DNA from: Phascolarctos cinereus
Taxonomy: Eukaryota > Chordata > Mammalia > Diprotodontia > Phascolarctidae
Direction of reading: 5' to 3'
Length of the DNA: 64,000 nt
Assembly (NCBI RefSeq): GCF_002099425.1
Contig: NW_018343982.1
Span: 8,839,501 to 8,903,500 of the forward strand
Shown: in pieces, positions 33,485 to 43,450 of the stretch
How the letters are laid out: every line of letters starts with the position of its first letter
How positions within the stretch are numbered: the first letter of the stretch is position 1
The notes under the pieces: model-generated
The model's database searches: none
What the model saw: the letters and a program-made list of their open reading frames with translations, nothing else
What the model was told of the DNA's origin: nothing
Program-made: the position numbers and the translations under genes

Positions 33485-34895
33485 GCTATTAGGCTCCTTC
33501 AATCAATTAACAAATATTTCTTTGTTGTTATAAGCACTGGGAATACAAAGACAAAAATGAAATGGTCTCCAGTCTTGAGGAGTGTACGTTCTATAGGGAG
33601 AAAGAACATGTACAAAAACTGTGTTGTTCAGTTGTTTCAGTCATGTCTGACTTTCCATGACCCCATTTGGAGTTTTCTTGGCTAAGATACTGGAGTAGTT
33701 TGCCATTTCCTTCTCATTTTACAGATGAGGAAACTGAGGCAAACAGGGTTAAGTAACTTGCCCAGGGTCATGCAGCTAGTAAGTGTCTGAGGCCAGATTT
33801 GGACTTGGATCTTCCTGACTCCAGGCCTGGTTCCATATCCACTGTGTCACCTAGCTGCCCCTTGTACACATGAAAGTATTTACAAAATCAGCATATATAA
33901 AATATGGAAAAAGAATATAAACAAAAACGAAGCCAGGAAAGAAGGCATTAACAAGCTGGAGGAATCAGGAAAGGCCAAATTAGGGGAAGGCATCTGAGCC
34001 AAGCTTTGAAAGAAATTAGGAAGACTACAATAAGAGGAAGAAGTGAGGGAAGAGTATGTTTTGGGCCTAGGGAAAAGCCTGTACAATGTACAGAGATGGC
34101 AGCTGAAATGCTTTGTGCAAGTAATAGCAAAAAGGCAGGTCTGCCCTGACCAGAGTATGTGAAAGGGAGATACAGATAATAAACCAGGAAAGGTGGGTTG
34201 GAACCAGGTCAAGAAGGGCGTTAAATGCCAAACAGAGGAATTTGTATTTGATCCTAGAGTTAATAGGGAGCCATTAGAACTTCTTGTGCAGGGTCAGACC
34301 TTTGCTTTAGGTAAGTGATATTTTCCATCACTTCGGTAGCTGAGAAGAAGACAGATTGCAGGGGAGAGAGACTGAAGGCAGGGAGATCAATCAGGAGTGT
34401 ATTTCATTGGACCAAGCAAGAGGTAAATGAGGGCTTGAACTAGGGTGTGAGAGGTGCTGTGAAGGTAAAAATGAGACTCAGTAACTATTTGGATATGCAC
34501 AGGAAGGGTCAGGGAGGAGTTGAAGATAAAGCCAAGGCTGTGAATCTGTGTGATTGAAAGAACTGGAAGTGGTGTTCCGTGAAGGCAATAGGGCAGTTCA
34601 GAAGAGGGGCAGATTTGGGGGTAAAGATAATGAATTCTGTTGTGGATATTGAGTTTTAGCTGCCTATGGAACATGCATTTTGAACTCTTTAGTAGCCAGT
34701 TGGTGATGTAAGACTGGAGCTCAGGAGAAAGACTTGGGCTGGAAATACAGATCCCAGAGGTATATTTATAGAAATTATAATTGAACTTATGGATGCTGAT
34801 GCATTTAGCACAAAAGAGAGGTAGAAGAGGGCCTAGGACAGAGCCTAGGGCTACATAGTTAGATGAAAGAATATGGAGGACAGGACACCAAACCA
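33485..34895 (-). mobile_element. L2 LINE, RT domain to 3' end, interrupted by MAR1
   Basis: On the minus strand the frame 34896-34387 gives GSVLGPLLPLF, then a damaged active-site segment (YKYT where the family has YADD), then SSPSLSPELQSYITNWLL and LKLNIH: the L2 reverse transcriptase and the segment after it. The remaining 3' part runs to the terminus at about 33490 ('caatcaattaacaaatattt'). Open only in patches, with many stops and indels. Sequence text includes 'gccaaacagaggaatttgta' and 'ttgatcctagagttaatagg', shared with the other L2 copies. A MAR1 lies at 33623-33861. Confidence 0.85.
33623..33861 (-). mobile_element. MAR1 SINE inserted in L2
   Basis: Reverse complement: 'gttgttcagttgtttcagtc', 'gaccccatttggagttttct', 'ctggagtagtttgccatttc', 'gaggaaactgaggcaaacag', 'atgcagctagtaagtgtctg' and 'ctagctgcccc'. 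The L2 text continues on both sides; the flanks share only 'tgtaca'. Confidence 0.93.
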
Positions 34896-35547
34896 AAACT
34901 TAGTATCTCTTGAAGGAACTGGAAATACTTAACCTGGAGACAAGAAGACATGATAGCTACTATCAAATATTTGAAGGGCAGTCCATCACATGAAAGAGGG
35001 AATTCTACATGTTTTGCTTGGCTGTGCAACTATGACCAATTGGTGCAAATTACTAAAAGGAGGCATTGGTTCAAAATAAGGGGGAAAAAATTCCTAAAAA
35101 AACTGTGCTGGCCAAAGGTAGAATGGATTGTCATATTGAAGTTGTTAATTTTGATCACTGAAGGTCTTCCAACAGAAACTGAATAACCACTTCGTGGTGT
35201 TATAGATGGGATTCCTGTTCAGGAATTTTGTTCAGTCATTTTTTCAGTCATGTCCTACTCTTCATGGCCCCATTTGGGGTTTTCTTGGCAAAGATACTGG
35301 AATGGTTTGCCCTTTCCTTCTCCAGTTCATTTTACAGGTGAGGAAAATGAGGCAAACAGGGTTAAGTGACTTGCCCAGGGTCCAGCTAGTAAGTGTCTGA
35401 GGTCAGATTTAAACTCAGGAAGATGAGTCTCCCTGACTCCAGGCCTGGTATTCTATTCACTGTACTACCTAGCTGCCAGAAGCTGGATAATCACTTATGG
35501 AGTATATTATGGATGGGATTCCTGTTCAGGTTTGCATCAGATTAAAT
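34896..35547 (+). mobile_element. CR1/L3-clade LINE 3' end interrupted by MAR1
   Basis: 'gaaggaactggaaatactta', 'acctggagacaagaagacat', 'caaatatttgaagggcagtc', 'ggcattggttcaaaataag', 'gaaggtcttccaacagaaac' and 'gaataaccacttcg...gggattcctgttcagg' are CR1 3' text. The element is cut by MAR1 at 35224-35477 and the last ~50 bases before the insertion recur after it. Confidence 0.8.
35224..35477 (-). mobile_element. MAR1 SINE with long flanking duplication
   Basis: Reverse complement: 'ttcagtcatgtcctactctt', 'gccccatttggggttttctt', 'ctggaatggtttgccctttc', 'gaggcaaacagggttaagtg', 'gcctggtattctattcactg' and 'ctacctagctgcc'. Flanked by 35174-35223 and 35478-35530, two copies of about 50 bp that end identically in atgggattcctgttcagg. 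Confidence 0.93.
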
Positions 35548-35756
35548 CAGGACTTCTTAACCTTGGGTTCATGAACTTGTTTGCCGTTTTGTTTTGTTTT
35601 AATATTTTGATAATTGTATTTCAACATTATTGTTATCTTTGTAATCCATGTATTTTATTTTATCCATTAAAAACATTATTCTGATAAAGGGTCCTTAGCC
35701 TTCACCAGACTGCCAGAGGGGTCCATCTCACACACACACAAGGTTAAGAGCCCCTG
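35548..35756 (+). mobile_element. hAT-like MITE, copy 3
   Basis: Terminal CAGGACTTCTTAACC and, at the other end, ggttaagagcccctg form imperfect inverted repeats. Internal text 'gttcatgaacttgtttgc', 'atttcaacattattgttatc', 'attattctgataaagggtcc', 'ttcaccagactgccagagg'. Flanking octamers gattaaat and atttagat agree at 5 of 8 positions. No coding capacity. Confidence 0.7.
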
Positions 35757-36455
35757 ATTTAGATAATTGCTGAGTTCTCTCTCAGCAATCTAACTTTAAT
35801 TAACTCTGAGACACCAGCAATATTATACCAGTAATAATTAGCAGTATCACTACTTCTGCTATTATATACCTTGCAAATGATAAGCCTTTTAACAAATAGT
35901 TGTTCATTTGAATTATTATAACAACAATGAATTTAAGGAATGGTAAAAAGAAAACATCAAAAAGTATATTTTCAAGGCAATTTATTTGGTGGATGAGAGG
36001 AGTTGTATCATTCTAGAACATTTTTGAACAATATAGTGGTTTTAAATGCTGTGGCCAACCCTTGAATCTCCTAAGCACAAAAGGGCCAGGATGAAACAAG
36101 TGCTAGGTGGTAAGAGACCTATATCATCCTATTTAAAACAGATTTGACATCTCTTGAAAAAGGCTATAAGATACAGCCTATGGGATATCCGTCTTTAGTA
36201 TTTGATTGGAAGTTGACTGTATGTGTGTGCTTGGGAGTAAGACAGCATTACTGCATTCTACTTATACCAAATAGTTGCTGATGATGGACCAAATATCCCT
36301 ACATGGACTAGCTCAGAGTAAGCAGATTACACAGTACTATCATTTGTTAATAACAATGTAGTTTTCTGTTACATAATTAGAAAATGCATCTTGCTTTGCC
36401 TCCAGCACTGTATTCTTATTGTATTTGCACATATTTTACAATGATTCAAGGGTAC
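35757..36455. other. No gene recognised
   Basis: AT-rich, repeat-poor. No supported feature. Confidence 0.5.
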
Positions 36456-37321
36456 TGACCAGATAACATTAATGAATGTATTAGATCGGCAGGCACTTTT
36501 AAGGGAAAATAATAAACATACTTGTATATTTAAAAAGTTAATTCAGTCTGGAGCCAAACAGGTAATTTTCCCTTCAGCATTTTTTCACTCAGCTAAGACA
36601 GGTTGGACTAGGAGTGCAGTCACCCTGTCTGCAGAGTCTGGCTTGACTTGCATACCAGGGCCAAATTTTCTTCCGAGACAGACAGCGAGATGATCTGATT
36701 GGCTTTGTTCCAGAGCATGCTCACAAAAGCTTCTTTGATGAAAGGTTTCTTGGTAAGCACTGTACCAAAAGCAGCCTGCCACCCTGCTTTCAAAGACACC
36801 CATTTACAGTAATTCCCAGAAAGAGGGGGGGGGGGAAGAGAAGAAGAGAGAACTGAAATAGAGATTTACCACAAGAATAATTATGCTGCCTGGTTTGGAG
36901 GAAGGGGGAAAAGTTATTACAAATAAACTGCTGGATCCTGAAGTAGCTGGTTCTTGCAACTATGCAAGAACATAAGGAATGTGCAATTAAGCTCATTAAA
37001 ACATCATCATTATGCTTATCAATCTTTTTGGAAAAGGGTGGGGTGTGGCAGTATGTTAAGGCATGACCGCTGGTGCAGATAAAGAGGTGGGAGTACATCT
37101 CTGCCTTTCTTAGCAAACAACAACAACAACAACAATAACAACAAAAATCTGTTTAACTAGGTATGGTGTTTGTAATTAGTCAATTTGGCTCTGCCCAACA
37201 CATTAATCAGCGACTGATTGGTGGCTGCCATGCTGCTTTTGTAGAGGGGCATCCAAAGGGCAGTTTGCCATCTTGGCATCAATCCTTTTGATGTGACTAT
37301 ATTGACTATTGACATGATTGA
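36456..37321. promoter_or_regulatory. Repeat-poor block, candidate conserved non-coding DNA
   Basis: Two repeat-free segments (about 36456-36810 and 36840-37321) separated by a G-rich run (about 36825-36836). They hold dense homeodomain/SOX-like words: 'gatctgattggctttgttcc', 'caattaagctcattaaaac', 'taattagtcaatttgg', 'cattaatcagcgactgattgg'. A perfect 9-bp hairpin (gttcttgca-acta-tgcaagaac) lies at 36950-36971, and an (AAC)n tract at 37117-37145. Conservation cannot be judged from one sequence. Confidence 0.3.
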
Positions 37322-37790
37322 GCTTGCTTTATTTATTCAGCACCTACTATAGGCTTCTTCCTGTGCTAGGTGCCAAAAGGTTTTCTAGAAGAAGTATGTA
37401 CATATAGTCCCTTTGCTTAAGGAGCTTACTACCTATTTGGAGAGCAAGACTAACAGACAGGTCTATACCCTTCCCACCGTGAACATTTTCCACTCCCTCA
37501 CTTCTAATGATCCTACTCTTTTGTTTTTGTAGATTGAAAACTCTCAGAGAGTTGGGATGTTTTACTCCTGTTTGTATCACCTACAATACTTTGCCCATAA
37601 TACATGCATAGACAATATTTATTGACTGTGTGAATAAATACATTAATAATGCATAGTATAAGGTAAATATAAGTGAGTATTAAATCATGTGGCAGAGACT
37701 ACAAATGCCATAGAAGTTCAGAGGAAATAGGGGAGATCAGTGAAAGCAGAAATAGGGACAGCTTCATGGAAATGGAATCTGAACCCCATG
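37322..37790 (-). mobile_element. L2 LINE 3' region with an opposite-strand L2 tail inside
   Basis: Minus-strand L2: 'tttattcagcacctactata', 'gtgctaggtgccaaaagg' and 'gcttaaggagcttactacct' on the left, 'agttcagaggaaataggg' and 'gacagcttcatggaaatgg' on the right. Between them, 37470-37645 reads as a plus-strand L2 3' end ('agagagttgggatgttttac', 'cacctacaatactttgccca', 'aatatttattgactgtgtg'). Confidence 0.65.
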
Positions 37791-38142
37791 GCGTTTGCCA
37801 TGTCTTAGCTTCTGGGTATTGTTTCTTATTGTTTGTATGAGCTCCTTGTTTGGGAAGAAGGAAACCCCAGTATGACCAAATTGTCCCTTCAAGAAACTGA
37901 AGGTTGGTAAATCCCACTTATTGTTCTATCAGTTCAGCATCAGAAGTCCATGTCTATCCTATATACCTAAAAGTTCACATTTCAATAGGAAATAGAGTGA
38001 TCCACAGAAATAATTGAGTGTGCCTCCTGCATCACTACCACTCATCTTCAGCTTCTTCCTAGCCAGTGCTTGGTTTGTAACAGATGCTTTTATAGCTACC
38101 TCACCCTGAGAATTTCCTGCCCTAACCATTTACTTGCCTTCT
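37791..38142. other. Left flank of the L1, nothing recognised
   Basis: Unassigned DNA that ends at the L1 target-site duplication. Confidence 0.5.
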
Positions 38143-38154
38143 GTGAGGCTTCTT

Positions 38155-39994
38155 TTTTTTTCTTTTTTTTTCCCTCATTTTTAAAAAAATTTTTTCCACA
38201 CGCTTTTGAGTTGAAAATTTTTCTCCCTTTTCCTCCCCCCTACCCTCCCCAAGACGGTGCACAATCTGATACAGGCTTTACATTTACATACCCATTAAAC
38301 ATATTTTCACATTAGTGAAGTTGTAAGTAAAAATTAAAACCAATAGGAGGAACCATCAGAAAGATGAAACAAAACTCAACAGAAGGTAAAAATAAGTGAT
38401 AGCGATTCAACTTCCATAGTTCTTTCTTTGAATGTGAACATCATTATCCATCCCGAGGCCTCTGGAAATGTCTTAGGTCCTCGTAATGCTGAGAAGGGTT
38501 CAGTTTAACATTCTTAGTCATTGCATAACATGGCTGCTATTGTGTACAAAGTCCTTTTGGTTCTGCTCACTTCACTCAGCATCAGACCATATAAGTCTTT
38601 CCAGGTTTTTCTGAAGTCAGCCTGTTCATCATTTCTTACAGCACAACAGTATTCCATTACATTCATACACCCCAACTTGCTCAGCCATTCCCCAATTGAT
38701 GGGCATCCTCTCAATTTCCAATTCTTTGCCACCACAAAAAGAGCTGCTATGTATATTTTTGTACATATGGGTCCTTTTCCCATTTGTTTGATCTCTTTGG
38801 GATATAACCCTAGAAGTGCTATTGCTGGATCAAAGGGTATGCACATTTTTGTAGCCCTTTGGGCATAGTTCCAAATTGTTCTCCAGAATGGTTGGATCAT
38901 TTCACAACTCCACCAACAATGTATTAGCGTTCCAATTTTCCCACATCCTCTCCAACATTTATCATTTTCCTGTTTTGTCATGTTGGCCAATATGATAGGT
39001 GTGATGTGGTACCTACCTCAGAGTTGTTTTGATTTGCATTTCTCTAATCAATAACGATTTAGAGCATTTTTTCATATGACTGTAGATGGCTTTAATTTCT
39101 TCACCTGAGAACTGTCTGTTCATATCCTTTGACCATTAATCAATTGGGGAATGGCTTGTGTTCTTATAAATTTGTCTTAATTCTCTATATATTTTAGAAA
39201 TGAGGCCTTTATCAGAAAGACTGGTTGTAAAAATTCTTTCCCAGTTTTCTACCTTCCTTCTAATCTTAGTTGCATTGGCTTTGTTTGTGCAAAAACTTTT
39301 CAATTTAATGTAATCAGAATTATCCATTTTGCTTTTTATAATGTTCTCTATCTCCTGTTTGGTCATGAATTCTTCTGTTTTCCATAGATCTGATAGGTAA
39401 ACTATTCCTTGTTCTCCCAGTTTACTTATGGTATCAGCCTTTATATCTAAGTTCTGAACCCATTTTGACTTTATTTTGGTATATGGTGTGAGATTTGGGT
39501 CTGTGCCTAGTTTCTGCCATACTCTTTCCCAGTTTTCCCAGCAGTTTTTTTCAAAGAGTGGGTTCTTATCCCAGAAGTTGGGGTCTTTGGGTTTATCAAA
39601 TAATAGATTACTATAGTCATTGACTATGGTGTCTTGCATATTTAACCTGTTCCACTGATCCACCTCCCTATTTCTTAGCCAGTACCAAGCAGTTTTGATG
39701 ATTGCCGCTTTATAATACAATTTAAGATCTGGAATTGCTAGGCCACCTTCCCCTGCATTTCTTTTCATTAGTTCATTTGATATTCTGGACCTTTTGTTTT
39801 TCCAAATGAATCTTCTTATTATTTTTTCTAACTCTATAAAATAATTTTTTGGTAGTTTGATATGGCACTGAATAAGTAAATTAGCTTAGGTAGGATTGCC
39901 ATTTTTATTATATTAGCTCGGCCTACCCATGAGCAACTGATGTTTTTCCAGTTATTTAGATCTGATTTTATTTGTGTGAAAAGTGTTTTGTAAA
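38155..39994 (-). mobile_element. 5'-truncated L1 LINE (ORF2 C-terminal half and 3' UTR)
   Basis: Read on the minus strand. It begins at [17 protein letters not shown], then [102 protein letters not shown] and the C-terminal C-x3-C-x7-H-x4-C motif (CWRGCGKIGTLIHCWWSC), followed by ~360 bp of 3' UTR and a poly-A (poly-T on the plus strand, 38152-38170). A perfect duplication gtgaggcttctt at 38143-38154 and 39995-40006 brackets it. Three ORF breaks are visible: a 4-bp deletion near 39863 (gccatatcaaac), a CAA-to-TAA stop at 39136-39138 after HSPID, and a 4-bp duplication near 39010 (aggtaggta). Endonuclease and most of the RT are missing. Confidence 0.95.
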
Positions 39995-40006
39995 GTGAGG
40001 CTTCTT

Positions 40007-41090
40007 CTGTTTCTAATGTTCTGTTGGCAGAACAAGTTGGATGTTGGATGTGGCATTTGACTGGTAGAAATGCATCTTTGGTTGGAAGCCAAGTTAAGCT
40101 AAGGTGGGAGGGACAGATAAGCTGAAGAAAATACTGACATGAAGAGGTGTGATTGGAGAAATAACAGTTATATTCTAGGACTGTGGTAGAAGCCAACTTG
40201 AGCTTTAATTCCTGGTTTGATCAAGATGGTGTAAAAATGGACCCCAAAGGTCTTCAAATGGAAAACTTGGTTTTTGGTTTCATATATGAGCTGTAGTTAA
40301 AGCCAAATGTTCATTCCCCTCAAATTGTGTGGGTGGATAACTTTCTTCCTAGTGTTGAAGTATTGCATTTTTAGCTGCTAATAAACTTAATAAAATCCAT
40401 TTCTTATTTCCCCCAGTGTATTAAGCTAGTTCACAAGCACCACTGAGCCAACTTTTAGTGACAGTGCTCTGGAAAGTACTTTTGTTAGAAACAGACACTG
40501 GTCCCAAACAGCCTAACTACAGAATGTTATTTGGAGTAGCTTCTTTTCCCCCTCAGTTTCGATTTTCTCTCAGGCTTGGGGAGGACCAGCCAGCCTAGTG
40601 CAAGAAAACCCTCCAGGCAGCTACAATTCTGCCCAAACTGTGAGGAAGCAAGAGTTGAATTGATTCCAAAAGTAGATTCAAAAGAATTGAATGATCATCA
40701 TCTATGGCCAAGAAAGGTTCCTCTCTTCCTGTGGGAGTCTCCTCTGGCTTCCTTAACTAGCCTATCAACTCCTGCTGCATAGGCAGCTTGACAAGTGCCT
40801 ACTAGACAAGTGGATGGCTCCATTGCTCCAGTCCTCCAAGGCTGCCCAGTTCAAAAGACTCCTGATGCCTTTCTGGTGTCTAACCTCAAGAAAGAAAGGT
40901 TTAGAGCCTAGAAGTCTGACGAAAAGAGCTGGACAAGACAAAAATACCATCCTCAGAAATGCCCAGAAGTCTGGGAGAGTGACTGTTAGGCAAGGAACAA
41001 AAGGCTTAGAACTTTCTGGGAAGAGTGGTACCTGAGTGAACTAGATCCACCTGGAAAGCATTAGCCAAGAATAAGAAATAAAAGAGAAAC
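40007..41090. other. Unassigned DNA, moderately GC-rich at 40560-41040
   Basis: No repeat family recognised. 'taataaacttaataaaatcc' near 40379 resembles a polyadenylation region. At 40576-40782 and 40814-41035 two plus-strand frames (68 and 73 codons) run almost end to end; the first includes QFCPNCEEARVEL, but I know no family for it and no splice or start context supports it. An A-rich run (41065-41095) follows. It could be an old processed pseudogene or an unrecognised repeat. Confidence 0.3.
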
Positions 41091-42600
41091 TAATAACAGT
41101 TTAAACAAAGACAAACATATATACATATCAACAAGTGGAATTTAGAGATATTAAAAAAAAATTGACCACTTTCATATTATTCTGTGCTGTTCAATTGTAC
41201 TTCAAATTCACATAAGACCGGCCATTATGTCTGACATGGGAAATATTCTGAATATTTTTTTGGTTGGGAAAATAGGAGTTACTTTTGGTTCAAGTATATC
41301 AGAAAATTTGAAAATGATTTGGGCATTTATTCACCCATTAATTAATTTTGGAGTCAGTTTGCAAATGCAATTTTCTATGTTGTTTGAATACAAATCAAAC
41401 TGATCCCCACTCCCATATGTGTGCATTAAAGTCAAATAACACACACACACACAAAAAGGTGATGGAACCTAGTGTTTTAAATTGCCTTATGTGCACAACA
41501 GTTTGCTTTCTGTCTTGAGGACTCTGCTACCCAAAGTTATGTCACTTGTTAATTAAGTGATGGCAAGATTCTGACAATCCTGCAAAGTGAAAAGACTCCC
41601 AAACTGCAAGCAAGACAAGCTGGTGTTTGCAAAAGTGATCAAACTTAGATTGTGTGGGAGGCTTATCTCGTGGTCTAATCAGCATGGCCTTTTAAAATAG
41701 GGCTGTCTTCAAAATACAAATCTGCTAGTGAGATTTGTTTTAATTTAGACCTTATTCACAGCTATAGGATTACCCCTCATGACTGTATCTTCAGGCTTTT
41801 GTACAAACAAGCAGCTTACACAAAACTTCCACTATAATGGTGACTTGAGGGGGGAAAATGGTCTTGTTTGGTTGATTGAGTTATGATGGCATAGGGAACA
41901 AATCAAGGCTTTCTTTCCTTAAACAGAGCAGTTGTGTCTTACTTCAGTTAATAATGCCACATTTTCTTTAACCATGAAACATTTACATAGCCTGATATTA
42001 TTCCTAATGTCAATTCAATGTGTTACTTCTAGGTTGAAATCCAGTTTTAATCCTGCGGGCTTGAAAAATAAATGTTCTCCCTTGCAATTGAGTTGCGAGG
42101 ATAGTTGATATCTCTGCTGCATTTATTACCGTTGCTGGTAGATATAATCAATTTTCTTTATGCTATAAGAATTGACCTTATGCTTCCTTTTCTTCATAAC
42201 TACTCAGTGGTCTCATTAAACTCTTTTCAATATACTGATTTATTGTAGCCCTGGATAGTGCTGCCTCGCTCACCACAGACAATAAAATAGCTGCATTTTG
42301 ACGTTTGTGTTACTAGGAACATCCAGTTTTATTTACTGTTTTAAATTTTCTTGTAAATAAAATCGGTTTGAAAGTTCGAGGGCTCAATACGTTCTGTGAA
42401 TTCAAATGAGGGATGGCCAATCACTTATGTTATGGCCGTCCTGGGTCTTATTTCATGCAGCTTCAAGGACTTCAGGCACATTGTGGTGAGTTGCACTCAC
42501 AAGGGATGCTGCAGCCAGTCGCTCAGCAGTCAGCGTTCCAGATGCAGCTATGCAGCTGCAAGGTATAAATGGTCATGGGGCCACTGAAAAGTGAAAGCAG
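41091..42600. promoter_or_regulatory. 1.5-kb repeat-free block, candidate conserved non-coding DNA
   Basis: No SINE or LINE recognised over 1.5 kb except a short (CA)n at about 41439-41453. Motif-rich text such as 'gtggtctaatcagcatgg', 'gatcaaacttagattgtg', 'gataggattacc'-like homeodomain sites and 'ccacagacaataaaatagc' (SOX-like) occurs. Evidence for function is indirect. Confidence 0.3.
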
Positions 42601-43079
42601 AGGTGAAGTTGGGCAAAACTAGCCTGAGAACATTTTTTTTGTTCTGAAATGGAAAGCAGATAGTAAACCAGAAACAGGAAGAGACAAAGGGAAGATTGCT
42701 CTGAACTGGAACTGGAGCCATAAAGTTAAGATTTTTCTTAAATTGAATTTGAAATTACTTTGGCCTTCTACAAGAGCCTGGCCACTCAGGAACTGATTGC
42801 TTTTGAATTTTCCAAATCTATCTTCAGACATAGTTAGGTCCTAAAAGTACATTTGGACCAGGGATTTCAATTAAGGATACTCTAACTTCAATAGAACTCT
42901 TCTTAATCAGATCATTTGGGGTTTAAAGAGGAGTACTGGTTAGTACAGTTGTTCAAGGGGAGTAACTCATTAGTTCAGTCAATAAACCGAGTTACCATTA
43001 ATATCCAACTTGAACTTGATTATCTGATGTTAGGTCACTACCGTTACACTTGCTGTAAGACCTCGCTATAAGAGGTAGT
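42601..43079. other. No feature recognised
   Basis: Plain DNA; the minus-strand frame 42619-42831 has no known motif. Confidence 0.5.
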
Positions 43080-43450
43080 TTTATGGAACAGAGAGAGCGC
43101 TGCACTTGGAGTCCACAGGTTTTTGTTGTTCAGTCATGTTCTACTCTTTGTGACCCCATTTGGGGTTTTCTTGGAAAAGATACTAAAGCGATTTGCCATT
43201 TCCTTCTCCAGCTCTTTTTACAGATGAGGAAAGTGAGGCAAACAGTGTCAAGTGACTTGCCCAGGGTCACACAGCTATGTGACTACTGTGCCACCTATCT
43301 AGTCAACAGATGTCTGGGTTCAAATCCAAGCTGTAACATTTACAGGCTTTATGACCTAAGGCAAGTCATTCTACATCTCTGAGGCTCAGTGTCCTGAATG
43401 GTAAAGCATGCACAATCATACCTACTTTGTAAGGAAAATACTTTACTAAA
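43080..43450 (+). mobile_element. MIR SINE interrupted by a MAR1
   Basis: The head 'gagcgctgcacttggagtcc' at 43096-43113 resumes after the insertion as 'tgtctgggttcaaatccaag', 'catttacaggctttatgacc', 'aaggcaagtcattctacatc' and 'gaggctcagtgtcctgaatg'. Confidence 0.8.
43121..43301 (-). mobile_element. MAR1 SINE, internally deleted, nested in MIR
   Basis: 'ttgttgttcagtcatgttct', 'gaccccatttggggttttct', 'gcgatttgccatttccttct', 'gcaaacagtgtcaagtgact', then a jump from 'cacacagctatgtgac' to 'tactgtgccacctatct', omitting about 60 bp of the tRNA-like part. Flanking copies gtccacaggt (43111-43120) and gtcaacagat (43302-43311). Confidence 0.85.

Noticed and set aside
38521-38868. 115-codon plus-strand frame opposite the L1
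   Set aside because: Antisense shadow of the L1 ORF2 C-terminus.
40007-40540. An LTR or other retroviral remnant next to the L1
   Set aside because: 'taataaacttaataaaatcc' resembles a poly-A region, but I see no paired long repeats, primer-binding site or viral peptide text. I found no convincing endogenous retrovirus anywhere in the window.
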